Positions 1-9,121 are shown, counted from the stretch's first letter. The stretch is DNA of 64,000 nt from Aequorivita antarctica (GCF_007997155.1 NZ_VORT01000011.1:1-64000), one strand, 5' to 3'. The notes: generated from the sequence alone by a model not told the origin. Numbers and translations are program-made.

Positions 1-1
1 T

Positions 2-91
2 TCATTAAATAAAATGAAACCAACAGAATTTGAAACTTATGTTGATAGCTTAACCAATAAGCATAAACCAAAATATAAGATAAACTATTAA
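2..91 (+). CDS. C-terminal end of an unidentified protein (partial)
   Basis: An open frame enters from the left edge and ends at TAA 89-91, leaving 29 residues that end in KHKPKYKINY. The tail is basic and has no motif I recognise. An internal ATG at 14 is possible, but the frame is open to the edge, so this is most likely the end of a longer gene. It is separated from the next gene by 116 bases without a clear terminator. Function unknown. Confidence 0.4.
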   Translation, partial: SLNKMKPTEFETYVDSLTNKHKPKYKINY

Positions 92-207
92 CCAGAAAAA
101 AGGCAACCTTAATCAGGCAAGCTCAAAGATCAAACCCACAACCGAGAACTCACAACCAACAACCATTTTTTCATTACCTTTCCAAAACAAAACCAAAACA
201 ACACCCA

Positions 208-1854
208 ATGAAAAATTTTTACATTCTTCTTTTAATCCTCTCCACCCAGTTCACCTTCGCTCAAATACGTTTTCAGAATATCCCTGAAGACGCTATATAC
301 CCAGAAAGCATGGCGGTTGAAACCATCACCGCAACCATCGCCTACCAAGGTTATGAAGAAACCCAAGCCTATTTCGGTGAAGGCGAATACGAAATCTTTT
401 TAGACAATCTAGATGGAGTGTTGGACAAACCCATTATCGTCCTCGACGGTTTTGATCCGGGTGATTCTCGCGATATTTCTGGACTTTATGCCAGCTTGAG
501 CTTTGGCGGACAAAACATGGCAGACATTCTTCGCGACGAAGGTTTTGATATCGTCATTCTAAACGCTCCACTTTACACTACGGGAGGAAAAGATATAGAC
601 GGCGGTGGCGATTATATTCAGAGAAACGCTATGGTTTTAATAGCAATGATCCAGAAATTAAACGCAGACAAAGTAGGCAATGAAAAACTCGTTGTTCTCG
701 GCCCAAGTATGGGTGGCCTTATTGCTCGTTACGCCCTTTCATATATGGAAACCAACAGCTTAGATCCAGAAACACGTCTCTACATTTCGTTTGATTCGCC
801 ACACAGGGGAGCAAACATTCCTATCAGCCTTCAATACCTAATAAACTATTTCGCAGTACAAGTGGGAGACGTTACAGCCCAACAAGTTGTTGACCAATTG
901 CTGAATTCTCCAGCCTCCAAAGAAATGCTACTCGATCATTTACTAGGTCATTTATTAGCAGGCTCAGACTTTGAGCAAGACCCAACAAAAGTATTGCCTT
1001 TGGGCGCCCCCGGTTTCAGAAATGAATTTCAAGCCGAGCTAGATGCTTTAGGTTTTCCAAACAATGTTAGAAACGTTACAATGATCAATGGCGCTGGAAA
1101 CGGAACAACTACTGGTAGCCCTGGCATAACGGTTGTTGATACTAACCTTGAGATAGACGCCACTACCGATGTAGATGTAGCGCTAAAATTCACTCCAGCT
1201 GCAAGTCAGACAAACACGGTTACAGATGTTACTGTCAACTTTTTTGGTTTTCCTATTAACACTTATCAAACAACATCCCAGTCATCAAATAGTAGCGATG
1301 GAGTAGATAGTGCTCCAGGAGGAACGGGAAGTATCAGCGATGCTCTTGGCGATGGCGGAGGTAACCAAGTGCTTATAGATTTCATCAATGCTTTGCAACA
1401 GGATTTATATTCTTTTATCCCAACGATGAGTTCTTTGGCTATTGATAATCCAGATTGGTTTGCCACACCCAATTTGGCCGATTCACCTTTTGTAAATTTC
1501 TACATCCCAGACACAAACGAAGACCACGTAACCGTTACGGCGGCAAGCGCCCAGTTTGCTTTAGATGAAATTAGAAACGGAACCATAGGAATCTCTGAAA
1601 ATCAGTTAAACAATCAATTCATCCTTTCCCAGAACCCAGTTTCAAACGACATCAAGATCAAAGTTCCACTCAATACTTCAAACAATAACGTAACCACATC
1701 GGTTTTCAGCATTACAGGACAGAAACTTATGGAACACACCTGGACCGCCCCACAAGGAGAAATTACTTGGAACCACAGTCTGGCGAGCGGAATCTATTTG
1801 TTGAAATTAAACAATGGAGTTTCAACCCAAACCATAAAGATGGTGGTGGAGTAA
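208..1854 (+). CDS. Secreted alpha/beta-hydrolase (lipase/esterase-like) with T9SS sorting domain
   Basis: 548 residues. A signal peptide (about residues 1-19, ending FTFAQ) sends it through Sec. Residues about 75-300 look like an alpha/beta-hydrolase: strand IIVLDGFDPGD, then the nucleophile elbow GPSMGG with Ser167, followed by YISFDSPHRGANIP, which resembles the post-nucleophile region of lipases and PGAP1-like esterases. The last ~80 residues (from about 465, ILSQNP...GIYLLKL...KMVVE) form a type A T9SS C-terminal sorting domain, so the protein is probably moved across the outer membrane and kept at the surface or released. The substrate cannot be told from sequence. The next gene starts 11 bases downstream and may be cotranscribed. 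Confidence 0.8.
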   Translation: MKNFYILLLILSTQFTFAQIRFQNIPEDAIYPESMAVETITATIAYQGYEETQAYFGEGEYEIFLDNLDGVLDKPIIVLDGFDPGDSRDISGLYASLSFGGQNMADILRDEGFDIVILNAPLYTTGGKDIDGGGDYIQRNAMVLIAMIQKLNADKVGNEKLVVLGPSMGGLIARYALSYMETNSLDPETRLYISFDSPHRGANIPISLQYLINYFAVQVGDVTAQQVVDQLLNSPASKEMLLDHLLGHLLAGSDFEQDPTKVLPLGAPGFRNEFQAELDALGFPNNVRNVTMINGAGNGTTTGSPGITVVDTNLEIDATTDVDVALKFTPAASQTNTVTDVTVNFFGFPINTYQTTSQSSNSSDGVDSAPGGTGSISDALGDGGGNQVLIDFINALQQDLYSFIPTMSSLAIDNPDWFATPNLADSPFVNFYIPDTNEDHVTVTAASAQFALDEIRNGTIGISENQLNNQFILSQNPVSNDIKIKVPLNTSNNNVTTSVFSITGQKLMEHTWTAPQGEITWNHSLASGIYLLKLNNGVSTQTIKMVVE

Positions 1855-1865
1855 CATTTTTTAAT

Positions 1866-2549
1866 ATGAAGAAATATGTAATCGCAGGGGCTGTTTGCTT
1901 AACACTTCTTTCGTGCGCTTCTAAGGAAGAAAGCATAATTGCAATAGACGTGCTATTAACACCTTCGGAAGAAATGCGAGCGCAAGCCTTTCAATTAAAT
2001 GAGTTGATAAAGCAGAACAATCCCGAAACCATAAAGCTTGATGAAAACCACGTGCCACATATCACACTTTTGCAGTGTTTCATTAACGAAAGTGATTTAC
2101 CAAAAGTGAAAAAGGCTTTGGAAGGACTTTTTAGCACGATAAAAAACGATTCCTTAAAGGCAGAAAATTTTTTCTATTACAAAGAAAAAGAAAAAAGTTT
2201 CGCGATGATTGCTGTTGAAAAGAATCAGCAATTATTAAAACTTCACGAGAAAACAATTGAATTAGTAAAACCTTTTATTCTGAAGGACGGCTCCGAAGAG
2301 TCCTTCGTAAAAAACCCAGATGGAAGTTCCATCAGTGAGTCCACCATTACTTATGTTCCTGAATTTGTGGAGAAGTATAGCTATGAAAATTTTGATCCAC
2401 ACATCAGTCTTGGGGTTGCACAGAAAACATTATTAGACAGTTTATCACAGCACGTTTTTAAACCAATTGAATTCACAGCTACATCAGTAAGTGTTTATCA
2501 GTTGGGCGATCACGGTACGGCACAAAAATTACTCTGGCAATCGGAATAG
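1866..2549 (+). CDS. Lipoprotein with 2H phosphoesterase (2'-5' RNA ligase-like) fold
   Basis: 227 residues. The ATG at 1866 was chosen because it gives a lipoprotein signal (LTLLSC, lipid Cys17); an in-frame start 99 bases upstream would lie inside the preceding gene and hide the signal. Two His-x-Thr/Ser motifs, H65-I-T67 (VPHITL) and H179-I-S181 (DPHISL), are about 114 residues apart, as in the 2H phosphoesterase superfamily (LigT, cyclic phosphodiesterases). Each follows a V/D-P-H context typical of the family. Family members act on 2',3'-cyclic or 2'-5' phosphodiester bonds. An exported, lipid-anchored version is unusual, since most are cytosolic. The substrate is unknown. It ends at a strong terminator. 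Confidence 0.65.
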   Translation: MKKYVIAGAVCLTLLSCASKEESIIAIDVLLTPSEEMRAQAFQLNELIKQNNPETIKLDENHVPHITLLQCFINESDLPKVKKALEGLFSTIKNDSLKAENFFYYKEKEKSFAMIAVEKNQQLLKLHEKTIELVKPFILKDGSEESFVKNPDGSSISESTITYVPEFVEKYSYENFDPHISLGVAQKTLLDSLSQHVFKPIEFTATSVSVYQLGDHGTAQKLLWQSE

Positions 2550-2557
2550 TCTATAAT

Positions 2558-2587
2558 AAAAAAGCACCTTTCTATAGGTGCTTTTTT
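2558..2587. terminator. Bidirectional intrinsic terminator
   Basis: A 12-base arm AAAAAAGCACCT (2558-2569) pairs with AGGTGCTTTTTT (2576-2587) around a 6-base loop. It has an A-run on the left and a T-run on the right, so it can stop transcription from both convergent sides. Confidence 0.9.
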
Positions 2588-2611
2588 ATTAAGTAAATTC
2601 AATTCGAAAAT

Positions 2612-3238
2612 TTATATTTTCTCCAATGCGGCTTTAATATAAGTTTGACCCTCTAAAATCTCAAAAGTTTTATTCTTAGCAACTTTATCATCCAGAGCAC
2701 CAACTAGTGTTTCAGCAACATCACGCCGTGAAATTTCACCTCGTTTATTAAGTTTTTCATCTAAATTAATTTTCCCTTTACCCTCTTCATTGGTCAAAGA
2801 ACCTGGACGGACTATAGAATATTCAATGCCCAATTGCTTTAAATATTCATCGGCATTGTTTTTAGCTTTAAGATATTCTTTTAATTCTTTCGCTTCTTCG
2901 GGTTTGTCGGCTCCCATAGAGCTAAGCATTACAAATTTTTTCACGCCTTTCTCCTTAGCAGCATCCATTAATTTTTTGGCACCTTCTTGGTCAACTTCCT
3001 TTACTTTTTTTCCTCCTGAGCCTGCGGCAAAGATAACGCGGTCAATATCTTGAGTTGTCATACTTACGTCCTCTTCGAGATCTGCAAGAATGGTTTTTAC
3101 ACCTTCATTCTTAAAATGTGAAGCTTGGTCTTCGTTTCGAACCATTGCAACCGGTTCGTATTTATCAGATTCTTTTAAAATTGAAATTATCTTTTTTCCT
3201 GTGGTGCCATTTGCACCTGCTACTAATACTTTTTCCAT
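2612..3238 (-). CDS. NAD(P)-binding atypical short-chain dehydrogenase (NmrA/YwnB-like)
   Basis: 208 residues from the ATG at 3238; an earlier GTG at 3244 would add two residues. The N-terminus is a Rossmann nucleotide-binding loop, LVAGANGTTGKKI (G-x2-G-x2-G). A conserved SSMGADKPEE stretch and IVRPGSL follow, as in the atypical SDR group of NAD(P)H-binding proteins such as B. subtilis YwnB. The usual Tyr-x3-Lys pair is not evident, so it may bind the cofactor as a sensor or act as a reductase of unknown substrate. No signal peptide; cytosolic. It converges on the preceding lipoprotein gene across a shared terminator. Confidence 0.75.
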   Translation of the reverse strand: MEKVLVAGANGTTGKKIISILKESDKYEPVAMVRNEDQASHFKNEGVKTILADLEEDVSMTTQDIDRVIFAAGSGGKKVKEVDQEGAKKLMDAAKEKGVKKFVMLSSMGADKPEEAKELKEYLKAKNNADEYLKQLGIEYSIVRPGSLTNEEGKGKINLDEKLNKRGEISRRDVAETLVGALDDKVAKNKTFEILEGQTYIKAALEKI

Positions 3239-3466
3239 AGCCACAATATAATGCTAGTTAAGAATGTACTGGACTAATTTCACACTCTTTAACCCTTCAT
3301 GCTCCATGTTTTATAGCTTTATTAACGTTCGCGGATTTATTTCTCGTTTGATTGTGGTGTTGTTTGGGAGTGGGGTTGGAACTATTCTCAACAAAGTTTT
3401 CGAAATACTGTACAAACCTTTTTTTAGGTTTGCTCACAGATTTTTGAATCTTAAAATACTGGCATC

Positions 3467-5071
3467 TTATAAGAGTGATGCAATTAAATTTTTATCGGTA
3501 TTTTCCTCAAAGTCTGCCAATCCGAGCGTATTTAGAAAATCATTGGAAAAAACCTTCGCCATTTCTTTGGATAAAAAACTGCTTCGGTATTCTTTCCAAA
3601 TTTTGACATTATTACCGTACATATTCTCTGCAAGCCCAGAAAATGCCCAATTTGCATTCTTCCCCCAATGCAAAGTAAAGGCGATATTATTTTTTTGAAG
3701 TGTTTCAATAATGAGTTTGCCATATTCCTCAAGACTAATGAGGTTTCCAGATTTATTCCAAAGCACTCCGTCTATCTCAAGCATGCAGGTAATAGGAAAT
3801 TTTGTAAAGGCAAGCGTAGCTTCTGACTGTTTTACAAAACGCATTGCAAAAATGCCTGGAATTGGGCCTTCCCTTTTGGTCATTTCACTAACAACCTCCA
3901 ATGCTTTAACACAATCTTTTACGTCCACTCCCACGGAACACGCAAAGGCAGGGCCTTGATAGGCCGCATCCCAAAAAGTTTCATATAGCGTACCCATAGT
4001 TTCTTCATCTACGTTAGGAAGAATCGTTTTTTCTAGCTTTTTTATAAACCACGGAATACTGGATGGAAAGCTTTCGCTGATTTTTATAAACAGATAAATC
4101 ACGTCGCGATAAATGGATTTCTGTATTTTGGTAAAAGGATCGGGATAGGGTAATTTATACGGTTTTTTATATATTACTTCCACCACATATTTGCTTTCGT
4201 CGGTATATGGATTCATAAAAACTTTGTAATGATAGGGACGCAACGGTTTTCCCGCAGCATCTATTTCGCCTTGTATTTTAAATGATGAATTTTTGAAATC
4301 CATTGTTTTTGCGAGCTCCAAAGCCACGTTCTTATCTATTTTACGCACATATCGTTTTAATAGAAACAGATTTTCAGCTTCAAGCAACACGCCGTGTATA
4401 AAGCCAAACGAGCCTAAACCTACCAAGGCAGCATTAAACAAGCCGTCGTTCCGTATTACTTTTGCATTTAATTTTTGGGCAAAAGCATTGGTAAGTCCGG
4501 GCGTGGTGTGCCGTTCTAAGTATATATTATCTTCTGGTCTTGGTCCAATAATTAAATTAAGCCCTACCACGTAATCCTGCACAGATCCAACGTCGAAAGC
4601 CGAACCATGTACCCCGGTCGAAATACAGCCAACAATGGTTTGGCCATTGCTAGCGCCGGTAGTTTTAAGCGATTTGCCGTGTTCTTCCAGTTTTTGGGAA
4701 ATCTCCTTAATAGTATTTCCGCATTCAAAAAAATATAAATTTTCCGATTCGAATGTAGATTGGGGATGGACGTCTGTCGGGAAAATATTGATGTCCAAAT
4801 TCATCAGATTGTTTTGGTGCACCCTATCTTTTTGATGCGCAATGCTAGACATGGACCAACGCGATCCGTAAGCTCTAAATCCTTCGTTGTTATCGCTACT
4901 ATCTTTCAAGAGCCTTTGTATTTCAAGGGCAGCATCGTTGTAACGATCTATTGTAGAAGGCATGTTTGCTTTTCCTTCAAGGCGCGTTATGTAAAGTTTC
5001 TTTAATGGGAAGGGTCCATTTTTGTGTAAAGTATCCCATTCGGTTTTATTAAAAACAGTAGTTGTGGCCAT
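3467..5071 (-). CDS. FAD-binding oxidoreductase of the sugar-lactone oxidase (ALO/gulonolactone) family
   Basis: 534 residues. Residues ~30-215 are a PCMH-type FAD-binding domain: NTIKEISQKLEEHGKSLKTTG, then QTIVGCISTGVHGSAFDVG and VVGLNLI. The C-terminal half ends with HWGKNANW, the substrate-domain signature of L-gulono/arabinono-lactone and related sugar oxidases. In the place where covalent members have a His, this one has YGSRWSMS, so the FAD is probably not covalently held. No signal peptide. The substrate is uncertain (sugar, lactone or alditol). It starts 4 bases after the stop of the upstream lipoprotein gene (5076-5435), so the two form an operon. Confidence 0.75.
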   Translation of the reverse strand: MATTTVFNKTEWDTLHKNGPFPLKKLYITRLEGKANMPSTIDRYNDAALEIQRLLKDSSDNNEGFRAYGSRWSMSSIAHQKDRVHQNNLMNLDINIFPTDVHPQSTFESENLYFFECGNTIKEISQKLEEHGKSLKTTGASNGQTIVGCISTGVHGSAFDVGSVQDYVVGLNLIIGPRPEDNIYLERHTTPGLTNAFAQKLNAKVIRNDGLFNAALVGLGSFGFIHGVLLEAENLFLLKRYVRKIDKNVALELAKTMDFKNSSFKIQGEIDAAGKPLRPYHYKVFMNPYTDESKYVVEVIYKKPYKLPYPDPFTKIQKSIYRDVIYLFIKISESFPSSIPWFIKKLEKTILPNVDEETMGTLYETFWDAAYQGPAFACSVGVDVKDCVKALEVVSEMTKREGPIPGIFAMRFVKQSEATLAFTKFPITCMLEIDGVLWNKSGNLISLEEYGKLIIETLQKNNIAFTLHWGKNANWAFSGLAENMYGNNVKIWKEYRSSFLSKEMAKVFSNDFLNTLGLADFEENTDKNLIASLL

Positions 5072-5075
5072 AGTA

Positions 5076-5435
5076 TTAATCTTCAGGTTTCATACATACA
5101 TATCTAAGCTTCACTTTGCGTTTTTTGCCAAGAGTAACAAGGTAGAGCAGGCTGCCGCCGAAGGTGTTTTTATATTCAATAGAAAACAATTTTCCGGTTT
5201 CACAGCCTTCTTTTAAAACGCGGAAAGTAATATCGTCTGTAGTGATTCCGGCTTTTATAACCGTATCAAGTTCTACCACCATTTTGTCCCGATACCAATC
5301 GTCTCGCGTCATTTCATCTGGCGGCATTGGAGCTCCTTTGGTACTTACAATACGAACAGAATAACAAGAGGTAAAAAGACAAAAAGAAAAAACGAGTAAT
5401 AGCGCCTTCACTGAAATTTTAAGAAATGGTTCCAT
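5076..5435 (-). CDS. Small lipoprotein of unknown function
   Basis: 119 residues. A hydrophobic N-terminus ends in LFTSC, a lipobox with lipid Cys24, so it is probably anchored in a membrane facing the periplasm. The mature part is short and polar, contains TRDDWYRDKMVVELDTV, and ends in a basic strand-rich stretch (LGKKRKVKLRYV). I recognise no family. It is the first gene of a two-gene unit with the FAD-linked oxidase, separated by 4 bases. Confidence 0.65.
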   Translation of the reverse strand: MEPFLKISVKALLLVFSFCLFTSCYSVRIVSTKGAPMPPDEMTRDDWYRDKMVVELDTVIKAGITTDDITFRVLKEGCETGKLFSIEYKNTFGGSLLYLVTLGKKRKVKLRYVCMKPED

Positions 5436-5604
5436 ATAATAATTATTAAAAAAATTAAAAATGGGGAGGAGAGAGTTTTACTATGCTGAATAATAGCAGT
5501 TTATAAAGTTATGGTTTTTTTCTGAAAGTGTGTAATTTTGTATTCCTTATTTTGAAACAAGACCTTATTGAAACAGCAATTTTAAAATCTTTTGTGAAAT
5601 AAAT

Positions 5605-5632
5605 TTTGCCACTTTAACTCTGCGTATATTTG
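5605..5632 (+). promoter_or_regulatory. Bacteroidota-type promoter before the dienoyl-CoA reductase
   Basis: TTTG (5605-5608) and TATATTTG (5625-5632) fit the -33/-7 pattern TTTG...TAnnTTTG with a 16-base gap. The start codon is 26 bases beyond the -7 box. No Crp/Fnr-type box is found at the spacing seen elsewhere in this window, so this one looks activator-independent. Confidence 0.55.
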
Positions 5633-5657
5633 TAAAACAATATTATTTAGAAAAATA

Positions 5658-6539
5658 ATGGACTACACTGCAAAAATGCTGCGCGATGACGCTTTAAAAG
5701 GAAAAACAATAGTAGTAACTGGTGGCGGAAGCGGCCTAGGCAAGGCAATGACAACCTATTTTTTGGAATTGGGGGCCAATGTAGTTATTACTTCCCGTAA
5801 CATAGAAAAGCTACAAGCTGTAAAGGCAGAACTGGAAGCTGCAACTGGTGGAAAAGTTTTGCCTGTGCAGTGTGATGTGCGAAATTATGATGAAGTTGAA
5901 GCAATGGTAGCAGCTTCTGTTAAGGAATTCGGCACTGTTGATGTTTTGTTGAATAACGCCGCAGGTAATTTTATTTCCCCAACGGAAAGACTTTCTGCAA
6001 ATGCTTTTGATACAATCATTGATATCGTTTTAAAAGGAACAAAAAACTGTACCCTTGCCTTTGGAAAACATTGGATAGACAAAAAGGAAATAAATAAAGT
6101 AGTCTTGAATATTGTTACAACCTATGCCTTTACAGGTTCTGCTTACGTTGTGCCAAGCGCCACAGCAAAAGCTGGCGTGTTAGCGATGACACGTTCTTTG
6201 GCGGTGGAATGGGCCAAATATGGAATGCGTTTTAATGCTATAGCTCCAGGGCCATTCCCAACAAAGGGGGCTTGGGACAGATTGCTACCTGGCGATTTAA
6301 AAGAAAAATTTGATCCAGCTAAAAAAGTGCCAGTTAAACGAGTAGGGGAACACCAAGAATTGGCAAATCTTGCAGCTTATTTAGTTTCAGACTTTTCAGC
6401 ATACATCAACGGCGAAGTAGTAGTAATAGACGGTGGTGAATGGCTTAAAGGAGCTGGGCAAATGAATCTTTTAGAAGAAGTTCCACAACAAATGTGGGAC
6501 ATGCTTGAAGCAATGATTCGCGAAAAAAAGAGTAAATAA
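5658..6539 (+). CDS. 2,4-dienoyl-CoA reductase, SDR family (DECR1-like)
   Basis: 293 residues. It is an SDR with the TGGGSGLG cofactor loop (residues 21-28) and NNAAGNF (99-105). Instead of the usual Y-x3-K it has Y156 and K171 separated by 15 residues (TYAFTG...PSATAKAG). This is the arrangement of mitochondrial/peroxisomal 2,4-dienoyl-CoA reductase (Tyr199/Lys214 in human DECR1). The predicted role is NADPH-dependent reduction of 2,4-dienoyl-CoA in beta-oxidation of unsaturated fatty acids. It appears monocistronic, followed by a repeat-containing gap of 191 bases. Confidence 0.85.
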   Translation: MDYTAKMLRDDALKGKTIVVTGGGSGLGKAMTTYFLELGANVVITSRNIEKLQAVKAELEAATGGKVLPVQCDVRNYDEVEAMVAASVKEFGTVDVLLNNAAGNFISPTERLSANAFDTIIDIVLKGTKNCTLAFGKHWIDKKEINKVVLNIVTTYAFTGSAYVVPSATAKAGVLAMTRSLAVEWAKYGMRFNAIAPGPFPTKGAWDRLLPGDLKEKFDPAKKVPVKRVGEHQELANLAAYLVSDFSAYINGEVVVIDGGEWLKGAGQMNLLEEVPQQMWDMLEAMIREKKSK

Positions 6540-6600
6540 AAACACTTTAAGTTGAAGATTTAGGCAAGAGCAACTCAAGATTAAAATACGTCGTATGAGA

Positions 6601-6653
6601 GTCTAATAGCGAAGCGGTCTAATTTCTAAAAGCACAGCGGTCTAACATCTGTT
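6601..6653. repeat. Short direct repeat, about 23 bases, 2.3 copies
   Basis: Two units starting AGCGAAGCGGTCTAA (6608) and AGCACAGCGGTCTAA (6631), preceded by the tail GTCTAAT (6601-6607). They share GCGGTCTAA and a following TCT. The gap between the dienoyl-CoA reductase and parA holds nothing else I can support. Confidence 0.6.
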
Positions 6654-6730
6654 CACTTCCTGTTAACAAAAATGATTTTCTATCCACATAATTAATTGTA
6701 CTTTTAACTCCTAAAATCTCAAGTAAATTA

Positions 6731-7501
6731 ATGGGTAAAATTATTGCAATTGCAAACCAAAAAGGAGGCGTAGGCAAGACCACGACCTCAGTAAATTTAG
6801 CGGCCTCATTGGGCGTTTTGGAAAAGAAGGTTTTACTTATTGATGCAGATCCACAAGCCAATGCAACTTCAGGGTTGGGAATTGATGTTGAAAGTGTGGA
6901 AATTGGTACATACCAATTACTTGAACATAGCGCTACAGCTAAAGAAGCAATTGTTCCTACAAATTCACCTAATCTAGATTTGATACCCTCACACATAGAT
7001 TTGGTAGCTATCGAGATTGAATTGGTTGATGTGGAGAACCGAGAATATATGCTGAAAAAAGCCATCGAAGGCTTAAAAGCAGATTACGATTATATACTTA
7101 TAGATTGCGCACCATCATTGGGATTATTGACTTTAAACGCATTAACCGCGGCAGATTCAGTATTAATTCCAATTCAGTGTGAATATTTCGCTTTGGAAGG
7201 ACTTGGAAAACTATTGAACACCATAAAGAGCGTTCAGAAAATACACAACGAAAACCTTGATATTGAAGGGCTGTTGCTCACAATGTATGATCAACGTTTA
7301 CGCCTTTCAAACCAAGTGGTAGATGAGGTGAGAAAGCATTTTGATGAAATGGTTTTTGAAACAATCATTCAGCGTAATGTGCGTTTAAGTGAAGCGCCCA
7401 GTTATGGCGAAAGTATTATCAGTTATGATGCAGCTAGCAAAGGAGCCGATAATTATTTAAGTTTGGCGCACGAATTAATTAAGAAAAACGAAAAAGAATA
7501 A
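6731..7501 (+). CDS. parA: Chromosome-partitioning ATPase ParA (Soj)
   Basis: 256 residues. The deviant Walker A motif KGGVGKTT lies at residues 11-18, followed by LLIDADPQANAT and the Walker B region DYILIDCAPSLG. It is a short ParA without an N-terminal DNA-binding extension, as in chromosomal Soj proteins. ParA binds the nucleoid as an ATP dimer and moves ParB-parS complexes. Its stop directly abuts the parB start (no spacing). No parS-like palindrome was recognised nearby by eye. Confidence 0.95.
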   Translation: MGKIIAIANQKGGVGKTTTSVNLAASLGVLEKKVLLIDADPQANATSGLGIDVESVEIGTYQLLEHSATAKEAIVPTNSPNLDLIPSHIDLVAIEIELVDVENREYMLKKAIEGLKADYDYILIDCAPSLGLLTLNALTAADSVLIPIQCEYFALEGLGKLLNTIKSVQKIHNENLDIEGLLLTMYDQRLRLSNQVVDEVRKHFDEMVFETIIQRNVRLSEAPSYGESIISYDAASKGADNYLSLAHELIKKNEKE

Positions 7502-8401
7502 ATGGCGAAAGCGACCAAAAAACAAGCCTTAGGCCGCGGACTTTCAGCATTGTTGAACGACCCTTCTAATGATATAAAATCTGTTGCAGACAAAAATGCT
7601 GACAAGGTTGTTGGCAGCATTGTGGAACTAAATTTGGGCAGTATTGAAGTAAACCCGTTTCAGCCGAGAACCAGTTTTAACGAAGAATCGCTTCGTGAAC
7701 TAGCTTCTTCTATAAAAGAATTAGGCGTAATTCAGCCAATTACGGTTCGTAAATTAGATTTCAACAAATACCAATTGGTAAGTGGGGAACGTCGTTTCCG
7801 CGCTTCAAAATTGGTTGGTTTGGAAACCATTCCAGCCTATATTCGTATAGCAAACGACCAAGAATCTTTGGAAATGGCTTTGGTTGAAAATATCCAAAGA
7901 CAAGATTTAGATCCTATTGAAATTGCACTTTCATACCAACGATTAATTGAAGAAATAAACGTAACCCAAGAAGAACTGAGCGACAGAGTAGGGAAGAACC
8001 GTTCTACCATCGCTAACTACTTGCGTTTGCTGAAGCTGGATCCAATTATCCAAACAGGAATGCGAGATGGTTTCATCAGTATGGGCCACGGGCGAGCACT
8101 TATAAATGTTGATGATTTAAGCAGTCAGCTTGATATTTATGAAAAGATTTTAAGTCAAAACCTTTCCGTTCGCGATACCGAAGCTTTGGTTCGGAATTTT
8201 AAAAGTCCTGACAAAAAAGCGACTCCACAAAAAACGAGCGCACCTCCTTTCGCAAAAAAAGCAAAGAAAGAATTGACAGATCTTTTTGAAACTTCTGTTG
8301 ATGTAAAGGTTTCAAAATCTGGAAAAGGACAACTCGTTGTTCCTTTCAAAAATAAAGAAGACTTTGATCGCATTTTGAAGCTAATCAAAAGTGAAAAATA
8401 A
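7502..8401 (+). CDS. parB: Chromosome-partitioning protein ParB (Spo0J)
   Basis: 299 residues. It contains the ParB/Srx nuclease-like (CTPase) domain with NPFQPRTSF and the C motif SGERRFRASK, then VENIQRQDLDPIE and a helix-turn-helix (RVGKNRSTIANYLRLL). A linker rich in Lys/Ala/Pro leads to the C-terminal dimerisation region. It clamps on DNA at parS and spreads. It is translationally coupled to parA, and its last 11 bases overlap the GTG start of the next gene. Confidence 0.95.
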   Translation: MAKATKKQALGRGLSALLNDPSNDIKSVADKNADKVVGSIVELNLGSIEVNPFQPRTSFNEESLRELASSIKELGVIQPITVRKLDFNKYQLVSGERRFRASKLVGLETIPAYIRIANDQESLEMALVENIQRQDLDPIEIALSYQRLIEEINVTQEELSDRVGKNRSTIANYLRLLKLDPIIQTGMRDGFISMGHGRALINVDDLSSQLDIYEKILSQNLSVRDTEALVRNFKSPDKKATPQKTSAPPFAKKAKKELTDLFETSVDVKVSKSGKGQLVVPFKNKEDFDRILKLIKSEK

Positions 8402-8990
8402 TTTCCTAAATATTTTTTTTTTAATCTTCGCTACATCACTGTTTGCGCAGACTTCTGATTCTTTAATAGTAAAAAAGGAAGAAAGGATAATTGTGGTGAA
8501 CGATTCCATTTTGCCAAAAGAAGAATACAATCCACTAGCTCCCGCAAAAGCTGCTTTTTACTCTGCTGTGGTTCCAGGATTAGGGCAGGTTTACAATAAA
8601 AAATACTGGAAAATACCAATCATTTACGCAGGAATGGCTGCTGGAGTTTACTTTTACAAACAGCAGGATGATGATTACGATCGTTTCCGAAATGCATACA
8701 AAAGAAGACTTGCAGGTTACACAGATGATGAGTTTTACGGCAATGGCACTGAAGCCTTGATTAGCGATGATCGGTTGATAAACGCTCAAAAATCTGCCCA
8801 AAAAAATAAAAGCATCAGCATTATTGTAACAGTAGCCTTCTATTTATTGAATGTAGTAGATGCCAATGTGGACGCGCATTTAAGACAATACGAAGTAAGT
8901 GAAGATCTTTCGCTACAACCCAATTTCGATTATAACCAATTTAATGCGAAGCCACAGTACGGAATGTCGCTGACGTATCGTTTTAAGTAG
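8391..8990 (+). CDS. DUF5683 family exported membrane protein
   Basis: 199 residues. It begins with GTG at 8391, inside the end of parB (11-base overlap), which suggests coupling. A signal peptide ends LFAQ. The body carries APAKAAFYSAVVPGLGQVYNKKYWKIPIIYAGMAAG, the signature of DUF5683: a GLGQ-x-YN-K-xYWK motif plus hydrophobic segments. A further hydrophobic stretch near residue 145 precedes VVDANVDAHL. The family is widespread in Bacteroidota next to parAB and dapB; its function is not established. Confidence 0.85.
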   Translation: MKNNFLNIFFLIFATSLFAQTSDSLIVKKEERIIVVNDSILPKEEYNPLAPAKAAFYSAVVPGLGQVYNKKYWKIPIIYAGMAAGVYFYKQQDDDYDRFRNAYKRRLAGYTDDEFYGNGTEALISDDRLINAQKSAQKNKSISIIVTVAFYLLNVVDANVDAHLRQYEVSEDLSLQPNFDYNQFNAKPQYGMSLTYRFK

Positions 8991-9017
8991 AAAAAAGATA
9001 AGAGAATAAAGATGAAA

Positions 9018-9047
9018 GAGCCAAGAGCCAAGAACCAAGAGGCAAGA
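9018..9047. repeat. Degenerate short tandem repeat (gCCAAGA-like)
   Basis: Four imperfect copies of a 7-8 base unit related to GCCAAGA lie between the DUF5683 gene and dapB. A second low-complexity patch rich in CATTC follows at about 9091-9117. Both look like drift-prone spacer; no gene is seen. Confidence 0.5.
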
Positions 9048-9121
9048 AATAAGACATCACTGTATATTTGGAGGTCTTTCGGTAATCTGTCATTCATCAC
9101 TTGCCATTCGTCATTCAAATT

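Noticed and set aside
3413-3432. CAAACCT/AGGTTTG hairpin as terminator of the oxidase gene
   Set aside because: Short stem and no T-run on the minus strand after it; too weak to annotate.
3264-3698. Open frame of 144 codons on the plus strand
   Set aside because: It overlaps the end of the FAD-linked oxidase on the other strand, has no motif and reads as an antisense shadow.
6540-6730. parS or replication origin next to parA
   Set aside because: Only a short direct repeat is visible; no ParB-type palindrome or DnaA-box cluster was recognised.
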